From: Rostratula benghalensis
Taxonomy: Eukaryota > Chordata > Aves > Charadriiformes > Rostratulidae
NCBI GenBank assembly: GCA_013399305.1
Contig: VXAI01000019.1
Span: forward strand, 5,109,016-5,173,015
Length of the DNA stretch: 64,000 bases
Reading direction: 5' to 3'
A program made the position numbers and the translations under genes. This document shows positions 22,901 to 35,495 of this stretch, piece by piece (position 1 is the first letter of the stretch; each line of letters starts with the position of its first letter). The notes below the pieces were generated by a model. The model was not told the DNA's origin. It searched no databases and saw nothing but the letters and a program-made list of their open reading frames with translations.

Positions 22901-23214
22901 AAGAGAGATACACAAAAGCCAACATTATCCCTGAAAATTATGTAAATATTTATATATTTATAGGCAGTATATCTTTGATTTCTGGTTTGTTTGTTTGTTT
23001 GTTTTTTAATTTAAAAAATCCATCTGCTGCTAGCAGATGATAAATATTTAGATCAAATTTATGCCTGGGGTACCAGGGTGCTGTTTCTTCCAGGAGGGAC
23101 AGTATAAATGTGACACGGTAGGCCCAGCCCCTGCTCCCCCACTCAAACAGCAGGGCAGGCCCTCTGCTGGGGTGCACTCCTGGACTTGTATGAAAAGGCT
23201 TCCTGGCTGGAAGG
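19961..23214. other. Intergenic DNA, no gene recognised
   Basis: Contains a 21-bp tandem duplication (21423-21464), an A-run (21304-21317) and a (TTTG)n tract (22985-23002). Minus-strand open frames at 20174-20718 are discussed as a finding and are not supported as a gene. Confidence 0.5.
21423..21464 (+). repeat. 21-bp tandem duplication containing TAATTA
   Basis: GTGGTGCTAATTAGGTTGGA is followed at once by GTGGTGCTAATTAGGTTAGA (first 20 bases of each 21-bp copy). Each copy holds one TAATTA homeodomain-type core. Confidence 0.9.
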
Positions 23215-23640
23215 CTACAAGCAACCTTAGTGATCATTTTGCCTCATCTCCTTCAGGAGTTTCCCTAGAGGCTGGACTGAAGTATATCTCCTGAAAAAAT
23301 ACCATGTTTTCCCTTGAAGACTCCAAGCAATGGTGAATCCACCACCTTCCCAATAAATAGCTCCAGTGTTTAGCTAACCCCACTGCTAAGAAGTAGCATC
23401 CTATTTCAATCTGGTATTTGTCTAACTCTGGTTTCCAGTCACTAAATCTCATTATGTTTCTGCCTACAAGACTTGAAAAGCTCCCCCTACTATCAAGTAT
23501 CTTTTCCATATGTATGTGTCTGTGCACAGTGACCAGTCACCACTCTTTGATAGATCTGATAGATTTCTTAAACTTTATACCCTAGAGATTGTTTTTCAAC
23601 CTCTGGATCGTTTTTGCTGCCTTCTTTCTGATTTTTTTTT
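23215..23640 (-). mobile_element. Ancient CR1/L3-type LINE remnant
   Basis: On the minus strand it resembles the 3' region of old CR1/L3 elements: the plus strand shows CCAAGCAATGGTGAATCCAC, CACCTTCCCAATAAATAGCT, ATTTGTCTAACTCTGGTTTC and GATAGATTTCTTAAACTTTA in the family order. It is strongly diverged with no open frame. Confidence 0.55.
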
Positions 23641-25211
23641 CCCTAGGGTTTACATATCCTTCTTGAATCTCTGTTTTTTTCTGATGCTGTGTGTGAGCAA
23701 GGTCACGTCCTAACAGTTTCTTCCTTTTTTATACAACTGATAAACAGTTATTATGTATTACAGCTGGATGCATTCCATGTATTGATAGATGGGTAGATAC
23801 AGTCCCTAGAACTATGAAGGTGTCACACTTGCACTCTGAATGTGTGTTCACAGTACTCTAATGTGTGTGGTGAATTAAAGGAACAATGCCAGATCTTCTA
23901 TCATATTATGTTCCTTTTTTTTTTTTTTTTTTGCTACTTAGATGGTTCATAAATCCTACTAATACATATAAATTGTAATCCCACATTTTCTAAATACAGA
24001 AGGAAAGGCTACATCGTAGAGTGAATTTTGTCCTTCCCATAGGAGAGGTCCTACAATAGGAGGAGAAGCAGATGAACTATTTTATTGCTGTGCTCAGAGT
24101 AGAAGAACTAAAAGAAGAGTAAGGGCAGAGAAGCACTGAGAGAGCGCAGTGTCAGTCTTCTGAGAAAGCTCTGAGTGACTGCTTTCCTGGGCAGCAGAGG
24201 GTGGAAATAGCACCCCAGTTGGAATTTTTTTCCAAGAAGAGCTGCAGTGTAACAGAGCTGGCTGGCTTAAGAGTGGACATGAAACTGCTAAGAGAAATGA
24301 AATGTTGGCATTAATAGCTTGTGCAGGTTTAAAATACACTCGTTAGTGCAGTTCATTCAGCACATGTACAAAACCTGCTGTGAGAACTGGTGTGTGGCTT
24401 TTAATTCCTGTAGCAGGGAATTACAAAATCACAGAAATGTTGTGTGGGAGAGGCGTCTGGAAGGCCTCTAGTCCACCTCTGTGCTCAAAGCAGGCCGTCA
24501 CCAGCACTCCCTTAAGAATGGACCTCCTTGGATCACCTGAAAATGTTGTCCCCAGCTCCTCCAACTCCGTATCTCCTACACCTCTCCATGTTTCGCATTC
24601 TACCCTCATGCAGACAGATGAACTCTAAGATAACCCAATTAGGGAACACACCTGGCTGAAGAAAAAAAAAAAAAAAAACCCAGATGCTTATTTCTTTTTT
24701 TCCTCTAGACTTCTTGAATTCAATTAGATCCTTGATGCTGTCCATCACAAGGCTGCATGACTATGGCTTGCTGGCACAGGAATGGTACAAGAGCAGATAA
24801 GAGAATTTAAAAGGTTTTGCTCATACATTCAAACAACTCTAGTGGTTTGCCAGTGGAAAAGCTGAGGTCATTCTACTCCTTCTCCTCCTTGGCCATGCAT
24901 TTCCACTTTTCTAGTGGCTGTGGCGACCTGAACTAGAGGAAAACAAACCTCACCATAAAAACTGAGTGGTTATTAAATGGTTTATTGAGTAGCAGTGCCG
25001 ATTTGGGCTGACTTGTATGGAACTGCTCCTTTCAGTGGCAGCTAGCCATTTGGTTGGCTTTGCTGCAATGAGAAATTTCATCTCTGGAGTGGAGTTCCAT
25101 AGCAGTTTATCCTGATCTAAGTCAGAGCCACCGTGGTCCCTCCTGGTATTCGGGCAGCTGAGCAGCAGTAGGTTGGTCCAGGGAGCTTTGCAGCCAAGAA
25201 CTAAGCTTGCC

Positions 25212-25244
<33 letters not shown>

Positions 25245-26871
25245 TGCTCATTCTCGACTGGTTTCAGGGAGTTGATGTGGCTAAAAATGAATCACTGTTT
25301 TATATAGTGAGTTTTCAGCCAAAGTTGTGACCTGATCTGGTGCAGTGTGTTGGTCCATGTGGTGAGAAGGGGCAGAGAGAAAGGCTGGATTGCAAGTCTG
25401 TGTCCTCAGGCGCTGACAACGTCCATGATTTCACTTGCTCTTTTCCTGGAGCACATTATGGGTGTGACATTTTGCGTTCACAGTAGGTCTTAAGATTATT
25501 GTAAGATGTTGAAAGAGGCCTGTTGTGTATGGAGGCAAGCAGAGTCAATATTCTGTGGAACATTCTGGACTCGGTGATGATGGAGTGACAGGTTGTACCT
25601 GCAGGGACTGACTCAGTCACCCAGATGGTGTCTCCCAGTACCGTTTCTAGCAGTCTCCTTCCTAAGAGCACCCTACTGTTGGAACTGTTGGGAACTAATT
25701 TTCTTTATCCTATATCTTACTTTAGCCATTTTTATAATTTGTTGCCAGTGCTACTATTTTCTCCTTCGCTACTGTATTTCTTTAACAACAGAGTGAGAGG
25801 GAGCTTTTGCTTTCAGCAGTGCTAAAGATTTTCCCCAAATGCATGCTTTAGAGACCAGCTGCAGACAAAACAGCACAGGCATTTGATTTTTTTTCCCAAC
25901 AATGGTACAGTTTGAGCTCCTGTCTGCAGTAATTAATTAGCATCATTGCTGAGCTGACTCCCTGTGGGACTGCATGATCGTTAGTGCCAAAGCCAGGAAA
26001 GGAGCAGGAACTCCCAAATCCCTGAGTTAGGCTACTGCAGCAACTGTTGGCATCTATAAAGCATTTCAAGAACATTTCAAGTGACACTGGTGGCCAAGAT
26101 TCACTTTCTCATCTGTATGAGGTTAGGAGGCTGGCTGGGATCAGGCAAATCTGCTTCGTGGGCAAGATTTTGTCGAAGGCTATCTAAAACCCGGGGGGTT
26201 GCTCTCAGCTAGTTCATCTCTGTTTTGCTGATATGCAGAGAGAATTGCAGAAGACTTGTGAGATGTCAGGGTACAAATCAGTACATACAGTGCTGGGGCT
26301 GCTGTGCCAAAAGCTAGCCTAGAACCAAAAATCTGTCAGCTGCAAATCAAACTTAGGTCCAGTAGAGACACAACTGAATCCAAATAGGCCAAAATGAAAG
26401 TGCTGGCACAAAATTAAACGACTTCCTTCAGGTGCAGAAAACCAGCAGACACTGAAAGCGTTTACAAGTCGCTTTTATGAAATAATTTTTTTTTTGTAGG
26501 CTTTGGATGGAGTGTAATATAGTTTAATCTCTTCTTTCATCCCCCATGCCTGTTTCAGAAGAGAACAAGAAATTTAATCCAAACAAAGGATTAAGAAATT
26601 TCAATAACTGGACTATTGCCACTATCCAGACAATGGGCCAGCTCTTTAAATGCTTGTTCTTGATTGAATTGAAGTCAATGACTACATCAGAGGGAGCAGA
26701 ATTGGAATGCAGAAAAGAGGAAATGAAAAGTCTGGAAGAGCTACACAATTATTTTACCTATTGCTCCCTTCCAGCAATGCATCCCGTAAACAAAGCAGCT
26801 CTGAGAAAGGATCTCTCCTCACTGGAGAATAAGGTTAGGGGCAACTTCTGAGAGATGGACAGAGGAGAGAG
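23641..26871. other. Intergenic DNA with one CR1 piece and a long poly(A) run
   Basis: No gene recognised. An A29 run lies at 25212-25240, with shorter T/A runs near 23916-23933 and 24661-24678. A 101-codon open frame at 26546-26851 has no family that I recognise and directly precedes an old LINE fragment. Confidence 0.5.
24424..24545 (-). mobile_element. CR1-type LINE 3' fragment
   Basis: AAAATCACAGAAATGTTGTG, GGCGTCTGGAAGGCCTCTAG and TCCACCTCTGTGCTCAAAGC follow the complement of the CR1 3' end used by the older CR1 subfamilies. Confidence 0.7.
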
Positions 26872-27100
26872 AGAAATGAGATTTAATATAGATAAATGTA
26901 AGGTAATACACCTGGGAAGAAATAATAATCATTACATATACAAAATCAGGAGCTGCTGTTTAGAAAACAGGAATAGAGAAGAAGGCCTGGGAGCGATGGT
27001 TTATAATTAATTACTGCAGACAGGAACTCAAAATGTAACAATGGGGCAAAAATCAAATCATTTTAATTCTGGGCCAGCACCAGAGGTTTGTTCCTACAGT
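26872..27100 (+). mobile_element. Old CR1/L3 LINE fragment (ORF2 C-terminal region)
   Basis: ATGAGATTTAATATAGATAA followed by ATGTAAGGTAATACACCTGG corresponds to the M-x-F-N-x-D-K-C-K-V-x-H-L-G motif near the end of CR1/L3 ORF2. A CTGGGAGCGATGGT piece further on fits the next conserved block. Frames are broken. Confidence 0.65.
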
Positions 27101-30100
27101 GAGTACGTGGAGATCATTTAGGCAAACAAAAGGGAGCTGGCAACAGCACAAGTGAAATATTAAACTTAGGGCTACTGCGTTAGTCATTTTATTTATAAAA
27201 TAGAAACTTGACTGCTGCTACCATAAGCAGAAACTTGTGTTTTTCTATTTGCTGAATACAGTAAAACAGTAAGATAAATGATCTCCAAGGTGCAAACTCC
27301 TGATGGGCTCATAGAAGGGTACTTTTTGTTTTCTTGTCCTCCTCTCTAAATGCAGACCAGTGGCTTGAAAGTGATCAGATTATATCTAGTCAAGACTGAG
27401 GAAACAAAACCCCTTTCTTAATGACAAACACTACAGCTGAAAACAGTACAGAGAAAATTATTAAGACAATGTAACCACTCCATAATTCAGTAGAAGAGAA
27501 TCTGATGGTAAGAAGTGAACACCAGATGTAGAGCTGTGCTTTTATTTAGGTAAGAAGTGTTGCTCAGAAAGTGCATTTAGCAGGTAAGGAACAAAGTGAT
27601 CAAAACTCTCCATGTTCCACCCAAAACCAGATGAAACATTACTATGCTGAGAAGACAGTGTCATGTGAAAGCCTGCCAGACAACCCAGACAGAGTGTCAT
27701 GAAGAGCTGTCTGATTGCAAGACCTGTTGGCTGTGTATTTAGAAGTTCAGAGACTTGTAGATCAGAACCAAACACAAACTGGTTCTTGTACTTGAAATGG
27801 AAAGGGGGAGAAGCCCTAACGAGACATAGGATGCAGAATATTAAAGATTTACTGGACCCTTTCATCTTGTTAATGGTGTGAGCTAGTAGCACGAGGTAAT
27901 CCTGTCTGTGATTCCTTACAGGCCATGCTCCTTGCTACAAGGCAACCTTGAGGTGGTACTGTTTCTTCCCAGGCTAGATGCAGCTTGGGCTCAAAGCACC
28001 AGGCACAGAAAGAGAAGCTTTTTCTCCTCCTGGGAAAAGGGTGAGGGATCGTTTCTTAGAGCCCTATACCTCAAAAACCATTTGTTTTGGTAAGTGCAAA
28101 ACTGAGTAACTGATTTTTAAAAGCAGCAAAAAAATACGTCAAGACGATATAAAAGCCTTCAAATTTGAAATTTCACCTTCCATCTGAGGCAGATAAAGCT
28201 ACATAATTAGTCAGAGAAGGGTCACTCTCCTTCTCCCCACAATCTCCAGAGGATAAACTCCAGATAAGCCTTTCAGCGACTGCAGAGCTTCAACTGCAGA
28301 AGGTTTTAGTCTGTCAAAAGAGGTTTGGAATACATGATAATTAGCAGCTCACAGCCAATTTTCACTAGCTGTCAGAGTATTCTTTGCTATCACTGCATGA
28401 AAGTACTCCTGTAGGTCTCCCAAGTCTCCCTAAACGTGTGCTTTAGTCTGATTTGTCCACATGGATCTTTTTAATATAGCGTTTGGTCAGCGTACAACAC
28501 TTAAAGGCTTATGGCAAATCTCTTTGCTGGCAGAACAACACCTGGACAGAATTAGAAAATAAAGGGGTTTTTCTTGGACAAAGCAGGAACTGCTTTACTC
28601 TTTATGCTCTACCCAGACAATCCCCTTACAGTCCAGGGGAATTCAGTTTGCTGGGAGAATCCATGGGAAGCCTGCTAATCCAAATCCACATCTTCTTTGT
28701 ATCCCCAAATCTGTACTCAAGAGTTCTGGCAGGAGATAGGCCTTTTCTTGAGGCTCATCCTTTATCTCTGCTTGCTCAAGGTTTTGAAGTCCCAATGAGG
28801 AAACTGTAGAGATGCTGGGAGAAAGGTAATAACTGTAATGCAATTCCTTTAAACTAAATTGGTGTTCAGCTCTGTTTGAAGAAAGGAAGAAAGCAAACCC
28901 CAAGAACTAGCCAGTTTACCTGAAGTTCAGCATGTGCTTAAGCGACTGATGTTGTTTCTGACTTAATAGTCTTTCATTGGTGCTGCTTTCCAGGCTGCAG
29001 CCTCAGACTTGTAGGCATTTCTTACAGAATGTTTCTAATCTTTAATTACAGGACACTGAACGGTAGGATGCACTTGTGCTGGCTGCTTGTCTCATGCAAA
29101 CCAGCTCTTCAAGTTGTTTATCTGGGGGCTCTAGTCTGTTGTCAACAGCTGATTTCTGTTCTGTTACTGCTTTTCCTCTTTCTCAGGTACATCTTGCTTA
29201 CCTTTTCAGCTCCCCTGGCCTCCCTCCCCCCAAAGCCCAAAGCAACCTGCTGGGAGCTATGGGCATAAAACATATGCACTTAACAACACTTTCATTGTCT
29301 TCCAGTCCAATTGCAAAGGTCATTTTCTTGGCTTATTGTCCTGGTCCTGTCACTCCTCTTTTTTTTTTTTTTTTTTTTTTCTCCAATGTCACTGTTTCCC
29401 TTTTCCTCACTGTGTGAAATACAAATGACTTCTCTTCACTTTTCAACCCATTTCTCATCTACACCACCAAGTAGTCCTTCATTCCTGTTATGTAAATGAT
29501 GCCAGTCTTTTAAAGTACTCTGGATTCTCACTTTTGTGCTTTCACCCATGCTGTTGATTATGCATAGCTCAAAATCTGTGTAAATACCCCTAAGCTCATC
29601 TTCCTCGGCTTTTTTAAGCATCTCATCTCTGCCCTAAGGTTTATCTGATTCTGAGTGTAGGTATATAGCTGTGTTGCTGGATATACTTTTTCATATGAAC
29701 CAGTATCACATCTTCTTCCCACTCATCTTCTCTATCTAAGCTTAGTAATAAATAATAAGCCCTTTAGAATCAAAAGAGCCTCTTTGTTTTATGCCTGTAC
29801 AGTGCAAGCCAGAGTGAGGGTGGGTTTATGTGTCGTTCTAAGTGCAGTATTAATAATAATGCCAGAGGAAACCAAATTATTTCTCTTGTTTTTAAGTCTG
29901 TAACGAACTTTCCAGGAAGAAACTCCAACATAGGATATTTAATTTGCCATACCAAAGTCATTAAATCTGTTGATTCTAGAAACAAATTTGCCATAGGGAC
30001 TAAAGAGGGGACTGGGACTGTGCCATTTGTGGCAGGTGACTCCTACTGGTTTTGTGGTGTTACCAGACTGCACCCTGAGCTCCTGCATCACTATCACCCA

Positions 30101-33100
30101 CAATGCCAATTGGACAAGCATCTGGCCACATCTCTTTCAAATTTCGGTTCTAGAAGGGGGCCGCATGTGGTTCTGCATTATTCTGTTTTATGGAGAACTG
30201 ATATAACACAGCCTTTTTCCCTACTTCCATTCCTTTTGGAAAATCTCTGATTTTATCATCTCACTTGTAGGCAAAGGAAAGTGAATATTCTCTTGTAAGT
30301 TATGCTTTCCAAAAAGGGATTGGAAGTGATGACACTGGAGCAGAATTTAGGCTGATAACCAGAGAATATAATTTAGATTCTTAGAGACTTAAGACATTAC
30401 TGAGAGCTGGAGAGAAAGCTCGAGAATTGGGATGTCTACATGCTTACCATATTTAGTAGCTGGATTATCACATTTCCATTCATGACCATAAAGTACCTGT
30501 TTTATTCAGGAAAAACGGGTCTTGTCAAACAGCTTTGATATTTTCTTTGGCAAGATCACAAGTACCTTTGATAAAGATGACTCTATTGACATAATACACC
30601 AGAGTTTATGTAGGGCATTTGTTTTATTCTGTAGGGCAGCCTGCATTAAAAGAGATGTATGGGAAGCAAAGTAATGAAACCTGCTTTTCTAGATGGGTGT
30701 TTGCTATGTCACAGCTCCCTGCAACAAGCCTGCCTCCTTCCCGTGTTGTCCATGATTTTATTTCCTCATAATGCCTCCAAGTGTAAAGAGGTCCAGTCCT
30801 AGCAACCGCAGAGTAAAGCTCAGGAAGTGCCAATTTGAAGTGAGCCCAGTGCAAGGCATGATTAGATCCAGGAAATCCAGTTCACAGTTAATATATGTAT
30901 TCCTTCAAAAATATCCAGCTGTTATTTGCATACTGTTGGACTAATTGCAAGAGAGCCTAAGGATTGAATAGTGAAGGGGTGAAAACTACTCTCAATGTTC
31001 AGCACAATTCTCAGTAGATTTCTTAGTAATTTCACCATGCAGGCAATGAAACACATTTCATATTTTTTTCTAGCACTCAGGAACAAAAAGCACTGATAAT
31101 AAAATGTCTCTTTAATTGCCTAGTGGTTTGGCTAATTAAGGTGACAGGGCCATGAAGTTTCATAATATTTATTTTTTTAAAAGGTGGCTTCTGCACCCAA
31201 TAAGCACTGCTAGATATTTGACTCTTTAGGATTCGTGAAGACTTGATTCCCAAGCTGCAAACCCTATTAATCATCTGGAAGTTAAGTATTGATTCTAGCA
31301 GGTAGATGGTAAAAAGGCCTTTAAGTCATTCAGATAACATACACCCTATCTGAATAAACCATACACAGACAAAAACCTCTCTGACTACAGGTAAGGAAGG
31401 CTCCTTCCTTCACGTGAAAAAGTCTCAAAGGTTACACATTCATGTCTTTTTAGCCACATAATATGTAGAGAGCTGGGGCTCTGAATAGTTGTCTGGTGTG
31501 TGTAGGAAATGAGGCACTAGAGAAATTATTTTCTATGAAACCAGTTCAGTTGTCAGCAGCCAAAACATTTTCCTTCCTCCAAAAGCAGATTCTGTTTGAG
31601 ACGATGCTGTAAGAAGACCGGCACTCTCTATCTGACTTTATTAAACTAAAAATGGTGTAATTTGCTACGAGAGAGACAAATACACTTTTTAGTGAATTGT
31701 AACCATCTGGTATCTCCTGAAGTAACAAAGTGCAACCTGAATTGCGCTTAAGAAAGTTTCTTGCAGTTATGCATATGGCTGCAACAAGTGACCAGTGTTA
31801 TCAGCAGAGATTTTGAGTGAAGGCTTTACTGTGATAGGCTTGGCTGGCTTGGATAACAAACTCTTTTAGAATTTCAGCCCATAAATCCCGAAGAGAAAGA
31901 TACTATTCTCTTAAGTCACTGACAAACTAAAAGAGAATCTTTGTTTGCAGAGCTCCACAGAGTTAACACAGTACTAGTTAATGATTTCTCTGTGGTAATT
32001 ACATTCTAGTGTCTGTCAATCAGGCATTTTTAATGTATTCAGCACAGGCCACATTAATTTTGTGCAATACTACTATTTTACCTGCTTTCATGGTCTTTGT
32101 CAATTAATCTGTCCATAACAAGTTTTGAATCTACAGACCAATTCCAGCCAAGGTGGAGAAAAAAATTGTTATTTAAATCTCAAAATCTTGGAATCCTGCA
32201 AGTTTTGTGGCTGTTGCCAGGTGGGTAGAGAGAAACTCACAGGAGGGTTCCCATGGTGAAAAGGTTTTGGAAGCAGCTCAGCTGTTCCCATTTCCCTAAG
32301 GAATGCTAGATCACCACCTGGTAGATGCCTCATCCAGAAACTGTACATCACGTGCTGCCTCCTGTCAAGCTCACAGGTGGGGGACAAGGTGGACTAAAGA
32401 GTACACTCAAAAGAAATTGTGTATTTTTAAAAGTACACTTCTCCACTGTGGACTCGATTTCATCCTGCCCTGCACTAAATTAGCCGTTTGTGAGCTTTAC
32501 ACCATGGTTGCATCACTTTTCATAGGTGCTTTATTCAAGCAGGCATCCAATAACACCTCTTTTATCAAACAGAGGGAAGGCAGGTCGAACCTTATTGTTC
32601 TGGGGTGTAAGAGGAAGGAGACAGACAGATCCTTGACAAATTGCTTTGGTTCCTGTGCCTGTTATTTTGGTATTCTGAATACCACAAGATGCTAGAGATT
32701 ATGCAAAGATTGGACTTCTTTAAAACATGAGTTCACCAAGTATGCTTGCCAATGTTTGTAAAGGACTCTGGCACCCAGTTGGAGTGCTGACACTGGTTTC
32801 AATTAGTGTGTGATGAGTCCCTTTGTCGTTGAAAGCATCATGTTTAATGGTATAATTAGACAGAGCAACTGGCTAATAAAATGTAAAGTGAAATAAAATC
32901 GGTTTTAATATGTTTGTAGGAGCTGGGTCATGACTTTTTTCAGCACAACAGTTGGAGTCACAGCTTGGAGAAACATGAGAACATCTGTTATTGCTGGTGA
33001 AAAATACAAGTACATTGAGTAACTCACACCTTTGAAATTCCTTTGTGGGGGTGGGAGACAACTCCTCTCCAACAAAAAGCCGATTTACTCAGGATTTGGA

Positions 33101-34165
33101 GAACATTTGACTGGTTCATCCTTTAGGTCTCTCGTAATTCAGACACAAATGTTCTTTGGAAGGAAGCTTTGAAAAGGTTTTTTCCTGTGTGACTAATCAG
33201 TGAGGTTAGCTGATTCCAGAAGGAAAGGCTAAAATGTCTGACAAATTTGCAATACATAGTAGTTAATTTTGCATATAAGCTTATTTAGTTTGTAAAACAC
33301 ATGAAGTTGCTGTCTTTAAAAAAAGTCAGGAGAAATCTAGTTACAATCGACCTGTGATCCAGGAGTAAATTTCTTTTGTACCTCGCAAATGCAACTATCT
33401 TACTATAGTTTTGGTAATAGATTTTGGGAAATCTGTTTTGTTCCACAACAAGTCCTAGGGGTAAGGAAAACAAACCCAGCAGGAGCTGAAAACATATCTT
33501 ATCATCATCACACCTATCATGTGCACATCCATGTTACACCCCTGGGGCATCTACATCACAAAACGTAATGGAAAAATCTTTTTTATGCTTGAAATTACAA
33601 GCGTGGAGGGGGGGAACTCTGTGAAAGAAACAGTTCTGCACCTTGTTCCCATTTTCGTCTGTAAACGAGGTGTCTGTTTCGAGGATGTCTCCTGTGACAT
33701 TCTGCTTTTCCTGTAAGGAATGTATAATGTAACAGGTTTGGCAGATGGGGAGCTGTGATCCTCCTTGGGAAAGTTCATCCATTGAACAGAACGTGGGGGT
33801 TGAACAATAACTCCCCAGAAAACCCGACAGAATTCACGCAGGAAAAGTTTAGTTATAGGTTAACCCCAAGTGAGGGGTGGGGTTGATCGGTTAGGGAAAC
33901 TTAACAACAGTTCAGGTGAACTCAGAATAACGTATTTTGTTCTACTTTTCCTAAAAAAAAAAAAAAAAAAAAAGACAAGAAACATTTCAGGAAAGTTGTG
34001 ATTTGGATGTTTAGTTTTGCAGGGAAAAAAACCATTTTGTAGAGCTTTCCTGACTTCATCTAAACCGAACAAAAATATGTGTAATTTAGATTAGGTTTAG
34101 TACAAATGAGAAAATTACAGATAACTCAGGTTTTTGTGCTTTTTTTATAGTTGTTTTGGGTTCTC

Positions 34166-34188
34166 CACCCACCCACCCTACCCACCCC
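34166..34188 (-). repeat. Potential G-quadruplex tract (minus strand)
   Basis: The plus strand reads CACCCACCCACCC then TACCCACCCC, so the minus strand has five G-runs of three or more separated by 1-2 bases. Confidence 0.7.
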
Positions 34189-34385
34189 TTTTCTAGCTCC
34201 TGTTTCTTTGGTGTAATTTAGTGCATTTCCTGGTGATTTTAATTTCTCCTGCACGTGCAACATCAGGACTTACCCTGGTCCTTCCTCTCATGCAACAACT
34301 TCACATCCTCCTCATGCTTTTTGCTGACTCTCTTCCTGTACCTGCCCGTGATGTCTTGTCAGTCTCCCTCATTTCTATGCATCTT

Positions 34386-34485
34386 CTCTGTGTTGTTTTA
34401 AAGAGGTGTCTTGATGTGGTTTTTTATTTTATCCTGTGCTGTAATGCAACAATGTGGCCTCATGATAGGTTTGTGATGCATAGAA
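34386..34485 (+). repeat. Dispersed ~100-bp repeat, copy A
   Basis: Pairs with copy B at 35399-35495, about 1 kb away in the same orientation. Shared blocks include AGAGGTGTCTTGATGTG, ATTTTATCCTG and TTTGTGAT. Flanks are not shared. Family unknown. Confidence 0.85.
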
Positions 34486-35398
34486 ATCCTTTCTCTCTGC
34501 TCTTCACCAAGTTCACCAAAAGCACCATCTCATTTGCTTTTCTAAAGTGATTTTAAACTGCAATTTCTGTCCACCATTTATTTCTCATTCTCTCCCTCAG
34601 AGTCACACACTGAGTTGGGTTTTCTCTACCATTATTGGAAAGCAGTTTCCTTCCCTCTTTCCTCCACTCAACAGAACCATAATTTTATTTTTTCCAGATC
34701 AAGACTTCTTTGGTTTTTTCCCTCAGTTATTTTTCTTCCTATTCCAACTTTGCCCCTAGGAGGTAGAATAAGATAGCAGATTTTGCCCTTTGGATGGCAT
34801 TCCTCTCTAAATGAGGAAGGCTATTTCTGTTCTCGATGGTGTTTAGTCATTAACAAAGAGAGTTTGCTTTGCAAATATTTGTCAACAGTTTAGTTAAATA
34901 GTAACAAAAAGCAAACTGTTTGATTGCAAATCCAAAATTCCTTCTCATGTAGTGGTTCAGGTCATACATAAAAGGGAATTTCAGATAATAGAGTAAAATA
35001 TTTAAAAGAGGGCTTTTTAGCATTATCATGTATATGCTGCAAGAACAATTAAAAAAAATCCTATTAAAAAGTACATGTAACAGCTAGAAATTAAAAGTTC
35101 CAAGTTACCTTCTTAATACTTTAAAATATATTAAAACTAATTGAAAGAACACACACATTAAACTTTAGACAATACAAAGCTTATTTTTCCTTGGAGAAAA
35201 AGAAATCATGGCCAGAGTACATGAGTAGAGATAATTAGAGATTTGTTTCTTCTCTACCTCCCAAGGTAAGGCTTAATCCTACAGTAATCTCTTTATTGAG
35301 AGCCAAATGTTCATCAAGGAGCCTGCTGCACAGATTTGGAAGCAGCATTTAGCCCCTATTTTCAGTATCTGGGAAGGAGCTATCCTGTGAATTTATAG

Positions 35399-35495
35399 TC
35401 TGTGTTGTTTTATAGAGGTGTCTTGATGTGTTTTTTGTATTTTATCCTGCGCTGCAATGCATTGGCGTGGCCTCGGGATAGATTTGTGATACAGA
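35399..35495 (+). repeat. Dispersed ~100-bp repeat, copy B
   Basis: Second diverged copy of the 34386-34485 sequence, roughly four-fifths identical by eye, with scattered substitutions and small indels. Confidence 0.85.
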
